DNA from: Chloroflexota bacterium
GTDB taxonomy: Bacteria; Chloroflexota; Dehalococcoidia; SM23-28-2; RBG-16-64-32
Assembly (NCBI GenBank): GCA_005880055.1
Contig: VBJS01000012.1
Location: forward strand, 10,387-21,357
Length of the DNA: 10,971 nucleotides
Direction: 5' to 3'
In this document: one piece after another, positions 1-5,878 of the stretch
Layout of the letters: the number at the start of each line of letters is the position of its first letter
Position numbering within the stretch: the stretch's first letter is position 1
The notes under the pieces: model-generated
Database searches by the model: none
What the model was told of the DNA's origin: nothing
Seen by the model: the letters and a program-made list of their open reading frames with translations, nothing else
Position numbers and translations under genes: made by a program

Positions 1-117
1 CGAGGGGGCGTCGGGCACCGCACCGTGGATGCTGAGGGCGCACCGCCGCTTGCGCGGAAATGCCAACAGGCATCGTCACCAGCGGCCAGCTCGCAACGCT
101 GACGCTTCCCGACCTGC

Positions 118-126
118 TGCTATAAT
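118..126 (+). promoter_or_regulatory. Extended -10 promoter for the B12-subunit/meaB operon
   Basis: The sequence TGCTATAAT is a perfect TATAAT with an extended TGn element. No convincing -35 hexamer lies 16-18 bases upstream, as is common for extended -10 promoters. Transcription would start near 132-134, giving a leader of about 20 bases before the ATG at 153. The same 9-base string recurs at 5842-5850 ahead of another gene. Upstream of it, bases 1-117 hold no gene I can support on either strand. Confidence 0.6.
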
Positions 127-141
127 CCTCCTCACAGGAGG
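127..141 (+). promoter_or_regulatory. Shine-Dalgarno inside a perfect inverted repeat
   Basis: AGGAGG (136-141) is a full-strength ribosome binding site 11 bases before the ATG at 153, which fixes that start. It is preceded by its exact complement CCTCCT (127-132) with a CAC spacer, so RNA containing both halves could fold into a 6-bp hairpin hiding the site. The -10 box predicts a start at about 132-134, so the upstream half may be mostly untranscribed from this promoter. Only a transcript from further upstream would then carry the hairpin. Confidence 0.6.
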
Positions 142-152
142 TCGCCCCTCAA

Positions 153-575
153 ATGACTCAGGAACGCAAGGTAAAGATCGTTATCGCCAAGCCCGGCCTC
201 GATGGACATGACCGCGGCGCCAAAGTCGTCGCCAGAGCCCTCCGCGACGCCGGCTTCGAGGTCGTCTATACGGGCATCCGGCAGACGCCGGAGATGATCG
301 CTGAGACGGCACTTCAGGAGGACGCGGATGTCATCGGGCTCTCCATCCTCTCCGGCGCACACCTGGAGCTGTTCCCACGAGTCGTGGAAGAGTTGAAGAA
401 GCGGGGGATCGACGATGTGGTCCTCTTCGGTGGGGGGATCATCCCGCATGAGGACCTGCCACAGCTCGAGAAGATGGGATTCAAGGGGATCTTCGGCCCC
501 GGCTCCTCTACGCTCGATATCATCGACTGGGTGCGCAAGAACGCACCCGCCCGGGGCGCCGCCAGCCGCTCGTGA
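153..575 (+). CDS. Cobalamin-binding (small/C-terminal) subunit of methylmalonyl-CoA mutase type
   Basis: This 140-residue protein is a stand-alone B12-binding domain of the kind that partners a separate mutase large subunit. That enzyme interconverts (R)-methylmalonyl-CoA and succinyl-CoA in the cytoplasm, for propionate and odd-chain or branched-chain acid metabolism. The base-off/His-on signature is clear: D17-G-H19-D-R-G22 (H19 should ligate cobalt), then S64-I-L66, then the G92-G93-G94-I-I-P loop that holds the nucleotide tail. The length matches single B12 subunits, not the fused enzymes of over 700 residues. Start choice is supported by AGGAGG 11 bases upstream. Its stop overlaps the meaB start (GTGA), so the two are translationally coupled. 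The large subunit is absent from this window. A relative acting on another acyl-CoA, such as 2-hydroxyisobutyryl- or ethylmalonyl-CoA mutase, cannot be excluded from this domain alone. Confidence 0.9.
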   Translation: MTQERKVKIVIAKPGLDGHDRGAKVVARALRDAGFEVVYTGIRQTPEMIAETALQEDADVIGLSILSGAHLELFPRVVEELKKRGIDDVVLFGGGIIPHEDLPQLEKMGFKGIFGPGSSTLDIIDWVRKNAPARGAASRS

Positions 576-1504
576 CATCGGAAGCGCAGCGCCTGCTAGA
601 CGGCGACCGCCGCGCCCTCACCCGCGTGCTCACGTACGTCGAGAACGGGTATGCGGAGGGCGATGAGGCGCTCCGCGAGCTGTTCTCGCATAGCGGTCGC
701 GCACATATTGTCGGCATTACCGGCTCCACAGGTTCTGGCAAGAGTACGCTTGCCGGTGCTATGGCCCGAGAGTACCGGAAACGAGGGCGCACAGTTGGCA
801 TAGTGGCGGTGGACCCGACCAGCCCGTTCACGCACGGCGCCATCCTGGGAGACCGGATCCGGATGCAGGACCTGACCTCCGATCCGGAAGTCTTCATCCG
901 AAGCATGGCCACGCGCGGAGCGTTGGGCGGCTTGGCCGCCGCCACTGGAGACGTTGTGACGGTGCTCGATGCGGCGGGGAAGGACGTCATTCTGGTGGAA
1001 ACCGTCGGCGCCGGGCAGGATGAGGTGGAGATCGCCGATACGGCTCACACGACAATAGTGATCAACGTGCCCGGCGCGGGTGATGACATGCAGGCGATAA
1101 AGGCAGGCATCCTGGAAATCGCGGACATCCTCGTCGTCAACAAGGCGGACCAGCCGGGTGCCGAGAGCGTCTACAAGCAGCTCCATATCTACACGGACCT
1201 CCAACGGCGCGAAGGCTGGAACGTACCAATCCTGAAGACGATCGCGCACAAGGAGCAGGGTATCGCCGAGTTACTCGACGAGGTGGACCATCATCGCGAA
1301 TACCTGGCGCAGTCCGGCCGGCTCGAAGAGATGGGACGCCATCGGGCGCGACGGCAGCTGCTGGCTCTCGCCCGCACGATGCTTCTCGCCCGCGTCCTGG
1401 ACGGCGACCGCGGCGCCGCCCGCGTCGAAGAGCTGGTCGAATCCATCGCCGAGCGGGAGATAGACCCGCATACCGCGGCCGAGCGCCTGATCAGCGGGCG
1501 TTAG
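572..1504 (+). CDS. meaB: MeaB/ArgK-family GTPase, methylmalonyl-CoA mutase chaperone
   Basis: This 310-residue G3E-type P-loop GTPase protects and reloads the B12-dependent mutase, gating cofactor delivery and removing inactivated cofactor. Visible motifs are the Walker A loop G51-STGSGKS58, the V80-D81-P-T-S-P segment after the second strand, E143-T-V-G-A-G-Q149 (Walker B/switch region), and the base-specificity motif N190-K-A-D193. The C-terminal ~100 residues form the helical dimerisation arm of the family. Length is typical. It starts with GTG overlapping the stop of the B12-subunit gene by 4 bases and has no Shine-Dalgarno of its own, so translation probably depends on the upstream gene. 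The pairing supports a mutase function for that gene. 'ArgK' is an older name from a mistaken arginine-transport kinase assignment. Confidence 0.93.
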   Translation: MTSEAQRLLDGDRRALTRVLTYVENGYAEGDEALRELFSHSGRAHIVGITGSTGSGKSTLAGAMAREYRKRGRTVGIVAVDPTSPFTHGAILGDRIRMQDLTSDPEVFIRSMATRGALGGLAAATGDVVTVLDAAGKDVILVETVGAGQDEVEIADTAHTTIVINVPGAGDDMQAIKAGILEIADILVVNKADQPGAESVYKQLHIYTDLQRREGWNVPILKTIAHKEQGIAELLDEVDHHREYLAQSGRLEEMGRHRARRQLLALARTMLLARVLDGDRGAARVEELVESIAEREIDPHTAAERLISGR

Positions 1505-1547
1505 TCACGGCGTCAGTCGCCTCGCCGGAGAGAGCGGTGGGCGCCCG

Positions 1548-4211
1548 CTAACTGACCGGCTGCCCGATGGCGGGACAGGGCTGCGTCTGGGAAACAGCAA
1601 GGCCCGCCACAAAGCGAAGGACTTTTAGCGCATCCACTGAGGTAATCGCGCCGTTGCAGTCTGCATCTCCCCACTTCGGCGGCAGATTTGTTCCCGGTGG
1701 AGGACATGGCTGGTTTTGGGTGACGTCCAGTCCGGCCACGTAGCGTAGGAGCCGTAGCGCATCAATGGAGTTCACGTGCCCGCTGCAATCGATGTCGCCC
1801 TGGGTTAGCGGCGGAGGTGTGATACCTGTTACCTGCAGGCAACTGGAGAACTCAGAGGTGTTGCCGCTGGCGTCGGTCGCCGTCCCGCTCACCCAGTAGC
1901 CCGCCGCGACGATAGGAGGGAAGGTCTGGTTGAAGCCTGCGCTGCCGGTCCCGGATGTTTGGACATTTAGAGAACCAAGCAACGTCTTACCTTCGCCGTT
2001 GCCAGATGGATCACAGGCGTTGCCGGAGAAGAATTGGATCGTGAAGCTGGATCCCGGCGTGCTGTTCAGGTTACCGGTTACCGTCGTCCCTGAATTCGTA
2101 CTCTGCACGGTGCTCAAAACCGGAAAGTTCTGCAGGTTGTTGGCGCCTGAATCGCCGTCACCCGCGTCATTCGGCGTGAGGCCGTCGAACCCCAGATCGA
2201 TGCCGAGCGAGGCGTTGGAGAAGATCGAATTCGAAAGAATTGAATCCCCGGTACCCGAGTCAATCAGCACGCCGTTGCCGCCGTTAAAGGCGATAACGTT
2301 CCCTGCCGCGGAGAGCGACCCGCCGATGATGTTATTGCTGGCCGAGCCGCCTACGCGCACGCCGTCGAAGGCGTTGGCCAGAGGGGCGGTGCCGGCAGGG
2401 TTCGTGCCGATGAAGTTGCCCTGAACTGTGTTACCCGTCGCGCCGAGTCCCGAAATGAATACCCCCGCGTCGTTGTCGGAGATCACGTTGGCGGCGCCCA
2501 CGTCCGTTCCGCCGATGCTGTTGCCCGGGGCGCCGTTAATGAAAACGCCGTAGAGCACGTTGCCCAGGCCGGCGCCCCCGCTGATGTCCGTGCCAATGCG
2601 GTTTCCCTTTACGATGTTTCCCGTTGCGCCCAGGTCCAGGATTTCCACGCCCATCGCGCCGTTCGCCGATACGATATTGGCGGCGCCTGCCGATGAGCCG
2701 CCGATTATATTTGCAGGAGCGCCGGTAACGACAATACCATCGGCGCCGTTACCCACGGCTACCGTCCCGCCTGCGTCGAGCCCCACTATGTTCCCCTGGA
2801 CCACCACCCCGCTGGCCGTGCTCCCAAAGATCTCCACACCCCTGCCGCCGTTCCCAGAGATCACGTTCCGAGCGCCCGCCGTCGTCCCGCCGATGGTCAC
2901 ACCCGGAGCGCCGAATATGAAGACGCCGTCTGACGAGTTCCCCAGCGCTCGCGCGCCGGTGATGTCAGTCCCGATGTAATTCCCCTTCACTTGGTTGCCG
3001 GTGGCGCCGCTCCCCTGGATCACTATCCCATTGGTGATGAAGCGAGCGCCGTTGGCGGCAATGACGTTGCGGGCGCTCGCCGTGGTGCCTCCCACCAAAG
3101 TGTTTACGGCCGAGTTCAACTTAATCCCGTCCTGGCCGTTGCCCCGCGCCAGCATTCCAGTCGCGTCGGTGCCAATCAGGTTGCCCTGTATGACGGTGCC
3201 TGATGAGGCGCCGCCGCTGATCTCTATTCCCGCCACAATATTGCTGGAGATGACGTTTGAAGATCCGGAGGCTGTGCCGCCGATAACGTTATTCTTCGCG
3301 TCACTCACGAGGATGCCGTCTCCGACGCTCAGCGTCGTATTGCCGTTTGGGCGGGCCGTGGCACCGCTCGCGTCGATCCCGATATAGTTGCCCTGTATCA
3401 CGTTGCCATCGGACAGGACCTGTATCCCGTTGCGGCCGTTGCCTGCGATCACGTTCCGGCTCCCGACGACGCTTCCGCCTATCGTATTGCCGCCACCTCC
3501 GGCTATGAACAGCCCATCGTAGTTGTTACCGATGCCTGTTCCTCCGACACCATTCGCAGTTGTCCCGATGTAGTTACCCTCGATTAGATTGCCGGTCGCT
3601 TCGGTTCCCTGGAAACGGACGCCGCGGCCCCCATTGGCTGCGATAACGTTACGGGCCTCGGCCGTTGTCCCCCCGATCGTGTTCCCCGGAGCGCGGTCCA
3701 GCATCACCCCGTCGGAGTCATTGCCCGCCACGGAGTCGCCGCTTATCGTCGTCCCGATGTAGTTGCCTTCCACCCGGTTGCCGGTGGCGCCGCTATTCTG
3801 AATGTAAACGCCCTGGGAGCCGTTTCCGGAGATCAGATTGCGAGAGCCCGAAGCCGTCCCACCGATCAAATTGTTCGGCGCATCTTTGAGGAGGACGCCG
3901 TTCCCGCCGTTACCCCGGTCGATTGCTCCGGTAGCATCCAGACCGATGAAGTTGCCCTTCACCACGTTAGTTGTCGCCGCGCTGCCGGAAATCTGCACGC
4001 CATTTCCCTTGTTTCCAGCAATGACGTTGCGCTCAGCGACGCTCGTGCCGCCGATCGTGTTATTCGGGGCATTATCGATGCGGACGCCGTCTGCGGTGTT
4101 GCCCAGGGTATTCTGGAAGGGGCTGGCATCCGGGGTGCTGCCCGTGGCCGTGGTCCCAATGTAGTTGCCGACGACCAGGTTTGCCGTCGCCGCCGGGCCG
4201 CTGATGTTCAC
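1548..4211 (-). CDS. Secreted right-handed beta-helix repeat protein with dockerin-like tail, downstream part of a frameshifted gene
   Basis: This 887-residue frame is the C-terminal bulk of one large gene. The first in-frame start is GTG at 4211, but the frame stays open and matches the family back to about 4538, where it should join the fragment at 4423-4938. The protein is built from repeats of about 63 residues with the landmarks N-x-I-G-G, R-N-V-I, GNGxxGV and GN-Y/F-I-G-T. This is the pattern of right-handed parallel beta-helix surface proteins. After the last repeat (near residue 631) comes a region rich in Thr, Ser and Gly that resembles a beta-sandwich. Residues 805-887 form two EF-hand-like dockerin modules (G-D-I-D-C-S-G and G-D-A-D-C-N-G, each followed by D-A-L). 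The role is probably extracellular adhesion or polysaccharide contact; I see no catalytic site. It converges on meaB with a 43-base gap. GTG 4211 is unlikely to be a natural start. Confidence 0.75.
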   Translation of the reverse strand: MNISGPAATANLVVGNYIGTTATGSTPDASPFQNTLGNTADGVRIDNAPNNTIGGTSVAERNVIAGNKGNGVQISGSAATTNVVKGNFIGLDATGAIDRGNGGNGVLLKDAPNNLIGGTASGSRNLISGNGSQGVYIQNSGATGNRVEGNYIGTTISGDSVAGNDSDGVMLDRAPGNTIGGTTAEARNVIAANGGRGVRFQGTEATGNLIEGNYIGTTANGVGGTGIGNNYDGLFIAGGGGNTIGGSVVGSRNVIAGNGRNGIQVLSDGNVIQGNYIGIDASGATARPNGNTTLSVGDGILVSDAKNNVIGGTASGSSNVISSNIVAGIEISGGASSGTVIQGNLIGTDATGMLARGNGQDGIKLNSAVNTLVGGTTASARNVIAANGARFITNGIVIQGSGATGNQVKGNYIGTDITGARALGNSSDGVFIFGAPGVTIGGTTAGARNVISGNGGRGVEIFGSTASGVVVQGNIVGLDAGGTVAVGNGADGIVVTGAPANIIGGSSAGAANIVSANGAMGVEILDLGATGNIVKGNRIGTDISGGAGLGNVLYGVFINGAPGNSIGGTDVGAANVISDNDAGVFISGLGATGNTVQGNFIGTNPAGTAPLANAFDGVRVGGSASNNIIGGSLSAAGNVIAFNGGNGVLIDSGTGDSILSNSIFSNASLGIDLGFDGLTPNDAGDGDSGANNLQNFPVLSTVQSTNSGTTVTGNLNSTPGSSFTIQFFSGNACDPSGNGEGKTLLGSLNVQTSGTGSAGFNQTFPPIVAAGYWVSGTATDASGNTSEFSSCLQVTGITPPPLTQGDIDCSGHVNSIDALRLLRYVAGLDVTQNQPCPPPGTNLPPKWGDADCNGAITSVDALKVLRFVAGLAVSQTQPCPAIGQPVS

Positions 4212-4445
4212 GCCGTCCGGCGTCGGCGCGCCATCCGGCGTGGGACACCCGCGGCCGTTTCCGCCTATAAGGTTACGTGCTGCCGGAGCGGTCCCGCCGA
4301 TCAGATTATTGGGGACGCCGTTCAGGTATACACCCCTGCTGCCGTTACCGAGCTCATCGCCACTGCAATCATTGTCCGGAGGGGGAGGAGGGGCGGCTGT
4401 TGCGCTGAGCAGCCCCGTGGGATCAGTACCAATAAAGTTTCCCTG
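2319..4445 (-). repeat. Coding repeats of ~63 residues (~189 bp), about eleven units
   Basis: Counting the N-x-I/V-G-G landmark gives ten units in the downstream frame plus one more upstream of 4211 (near 4293-4310). Spacings between successive landmarks are 63, 63, 65, 66, 63, 67, 63, 63 and 63 residues, with one wider interval in the first units. The units are clearly related in protein but diverged in DNA, so this is an old duplication series and not a recent satellite. One unit carries an extra short in-frame duplication coding PTPDG-APTPDG (about 4215-4244). Another has a proline run followed by DNDCSDG (about 4356-4391). Confidence 0.8.
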
Positions 4446-4938
4446 GACGGTGTTGCCGCCGTTCTGCTGGAACTCCAGCCCATCGCCGCCTAAGTAAAAG
4501 TCGTTGATAACTAGCCCCCGCTCCCACCTGGTAACCGCTTAGCTGTATCCGGAGGACCGCGTTAATCGCCTGCCCCATCGGATTCGTGTTTGCGCTGGCG
4601 CCCGGTTGACTGTAGCCGTTTATGACGACTGGGCTGGCGACGGTCGGCAGGGCCGAGGCCGGTACTATCGTCTGAACGCCTGTGCCCGGGATGTTGAAAT
4701 TGATCGTATCGGTGTCCGGCGTCTGGTTCGCTTCCTCAATGGCCGCGCGTAGCGTGCAAACGTGGGAGAGTGGGCCCGGAGGCGCCGTATCGCAGAATCC
4801 GTCGCCGTGGTTGCCGTCGCCGGTGTTGTCTGTGGAGTTAACCACAAAGGTCTGACTAACGGCATCGACTCGCCCGGCGCCGGCCCCTATCGCGGCCGTA
4901 AGCGACAGGGCAATCAATAGCAGTGTTATGTACTTCAA
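4423..4938 (-). CDS. N-terminal fragment of the beta-helix protein (signal peptide plus CSLREA-like segment)
   Basis: This frame encodes the export signal and first domain of the secreted protein at 1548-4538. Residues 1-26 form a signal peptide (K2, a hydrophobic run from I4 to A21, likely cleavage after V-D-A26). Next come F-V-V-N-S-T-D and C61-TLRAAIEEAN71, a variant of the CSLREA motif found near the start of such surface proteins. C49 and C61 could form a disulfide. The chain ends with an ordered stretch up to about S-G-Y-Q-V-G-A-G. The last ~30 residues (an Arg-rich run ending Y-W-Y) are a frameshift artefact. The start is TTG at 4938 with GGGGGAG just upstream. A TATAAT at 4982-4987 on the same strand gives a leader of about 37 bases. 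If unrepaired, the product is a short secreted peptide without repeats. Confidence 0.7.
   Translation of the reverse strand: MKYITLLLIALSLTAAIGAGAGRVDAVSQTFVVNSTDNTGDGNHGDGFCDTAPPGPLSHVCTLRAAIEEANQTPDTDTINFNIPGTGVQTIVPASALPTVASPVVINGYSQPGASANTNPMGQAINAVLRIQLSGYQVGAGASYQRLLLRRRWAGVPAERRQHRPGKLYWY
4512..4520 (-). other. Frameshift site at a run of five G (coding strand)
   Basis: On the coding strand the sequence reads GCGGGGGCTAG. Upstream the frame is GCG-GGG-GCT (A-G-A). Downstream, the frame that keeps the family pattern reads CTA-GTT-ATC-AAC (L-V-I-N). Removing one G joins them as ...V-G-A-G-L-V-I-N-D-F. The span 1548-4938 is 3391 bases, one more than a multiple of three, so deleting one G gives a 1129-residue protein. 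It could be a sequencing or assembly error, a real inactivating mutation or a slippage switch. A tract of only five bases makes the last the least likely. Confidence 0.75.
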
Positions 4939-4981
4939 GAGGCTCCCCCGGTTTTCCGTCTATTCCCCGGTATTAGCGCCT

Positions 4982-4987
4982 ATTATA
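4982..4987 (-). promoter_or_regulatory. -10 element for the beta-helix gene
   Basis: On the minus strand this reads a perfect TATAAT, preceded by CCGGT. Transcription would begin near 4975, about 37 bases before the TTG start at 4938. No good -35 is seen at 16-18 bases; a TTGGCA (4998-5003) lies too close. It sits in the 129-base gap after the Ntn-hydrolase gene and its terminator, suggesting the two minus-strand genes are transcribed separately. Confidence 0.45.
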
Positions 4988-5040
4988 ACCGGTCGGCTGC
5001 CAAATCCATTACGGCAGCCGCGACGTTGAAGACGCGCATA

Positions 5041-5088
5041 AAGAAGACCTGAGGGTGAGCCTGGGTGTCATGGCGCTCCGCCCCTCAG
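5041..5088 (-). terminator. Probable Rho-independent terminator of the Ntn-hydrolase gene
   Basis: On the minus strand CTGAGGG (5088-5082) pairs with CCCTCAG (5055-5049), and an inner GAGC (5078-5075) pairs with GCTC (5060-5057). Together they make about 11 bp with a small asymmetric bulge and a 14-base loop. The 3' side is followed by GTCTTCTTTAT, a moderately T-rich tail. The first arm overlaps the last codons and stop of the gene ending at 5068. The imperfect T-tract is the main weakness. Confidence 0.45.
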
Positions 5089-5778
5089 TTCCTTGCGTTG
5101 GACCCACCGTATCCCCTCCGGCGTGACTACCAGCAGATCAATGGCACCGCCAACAGAGGGGAAGCGCGGTTCGAACCGCATCGTGTCGATCGTTGTTCGG
5201 ATCAGGTGCGCCGCGTAGTCGACAGCGTCCTGCAGGGGCATCGCCGGGAAGAGCGGCAGGTGGTTCGGGTCGATCAGCCGGTTCGCCACCAGCGTGTCTC
5301 CGGCCCGCGTGATCCCGAACTGCACATTCCCGTGTTCGTCAGCGTTCACTCGCCGCATTCCCGGCTCGCGCACGGTGTGGCCCACCAGCACATACGGCAC
5401 GCTCGCCCTGTTCTCCACCCGATAGCCGCACAGGTGATAGCCTACGGCCACACCGGGGAAGTTCTTCTGGAAGTAATCCAGGAACTTCTCGCCCACCGTC
5501 ATCACGTCATCCTCCTGCGTGACCGCCTCCTCTTCGAAGCGGTGAACATGGCTGTCCGCCGGCTGGTTGTTGATGATTCCCGCGTCGTAGATGCTGATCC
5601 CAACGGCCGCGCGCCGCAGCTCCACTACCTTGTAGGCGTTGTCGGAAAGTACTAACTGCTGTTGGATCAGCGTTTTCTGCTCGCCTTCGGCCCGCTCTTC
5701 GCTGCGCTGCACGCTCATCCGAGAATCGGCGGCCATCACGATGCCGCTGGGAACGTAAACTGTAACCACGAGTGACAC
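5068..5778 (-). CDS. Proteasome-like (Ntn-hydrolase fold) protein of unknown substrate
   Basis: This 236-residue cytoplasmic-type protein has no signal peptide or membrane segment. Its start resembles proteasome beta, HslV and Anbu subunits: a strand of hydrophobics, then S11-G-I-V-M-A-A-D18-S-R20. If the GTG-encoded Met is removed, S2 becomes residue 1 and the Asp and Arg fall at positions 17 and 19, as in proteasome beta subunits. A Lys in A-Y-K50-V-V-E-L, followed by a hydrophobic strand and G60, may be the counterpart of the catalytic Lys33, with an insertion before it. Near the C-terminus V-G-G-A-I-D-L-L-V-V-T-P-E-G-I resembles the end strand of the fold. GAGG lies about 7 bases before the GTG start. 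It is divergent from the CNNM gene and followed by a terminator. No ATPase partner is present. Fold moderately sure; activity is inference. Confidence 0.65.
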   Translation of the reverse strand: MSLVVTVYVPSGIVMAADSRMSVQRSEERAEGEQKTLIQQQLVLSDNAYKVVELRRAAVGISIYDAGIINNQPADSHVHRFEEEAVTQEDDVMTVGEKFLDYFQKNFPGVAVGYHLCGYRVENRASVPYVLVGHTVREPGMRRVNADEHGNVQFGITRAGDTLVANRLIDPNHLPLFPAMPLQDAVDYAAHLIRTTIDTMRFEPRFPSVGGAIDLLVVTPEGIRWVQRKELRGGAP

Positions 5779-5841
5779 GGTTCGCCTCGCAGCGCATCGT
5801 AGCTGAACATCAGACGGGAAGCCAGAGCGCGCCTTTCACGG

Positions 5842-5850
5842 TGCTATAAT
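5842..5850 (+). promoter_or_regulatory. Extended -10 promoter for the CNNM-led gene block
   Basis: TGCTATAAT, identical to the promoter at 118-126, lies in the 100-base divergent gap (5779-5878). Transcription would begin near 5857, leaving a leader of about 22 bases with no recognisable Shine-Dalgarno before the ATG at 5879. No -35 match is visible at the right distance. On the minus strand of the same gap I found only a weak -10 (TACGAT near 5797-5802). Confidence 0.55.
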
Positions 5851-5878
5851 TTGCGGTGGGTCGGCCCTGCGCCGGCTC

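Noticed and set aside
1..117. Possible end or start of a gene at the left edge
   Set aside because: Short open stretches exist on both strands (plus frame 1 closes at 100-102; a minus frame could begin near 70), but none shows a family motif or a ribosome site.
132..578. Minus-strand frame of 148 codons opposite the B12 subunit
   Set aside because: It lies wholly opposite a gene with complete family motifs and is a composition shadow of GC-rich coding DNA.
1493..1549. Inverted repeat AGCGGGCG / CGCCCGCT between the convergent meaB and beta-helix genes
   Set aside because: The 8-bp arms are 41 bases apart and lie in the ends of both genes, with no T-run on either strand. A Rho-independent terminator is not supported.
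1930..4164. Long open frames on the plus strand antisense to the beta-helix gene (for example 1930-2424, 2560-2979, 2995-3387, 3838-4164)
   Set aside because: They are Pro-, Ala- and Ser-rich mirror images of the Gly/Asn repeat codons, show the same period as the real gene, have no recognisable motif and no ribosome site.
2319..4445. Repeat array considered as CRISPR or satellite DNA
   Set aside because: Units are about 189 bp, diverged in DNA and in frame with a continuous protein; there are no short identical repeats with unique spacers.
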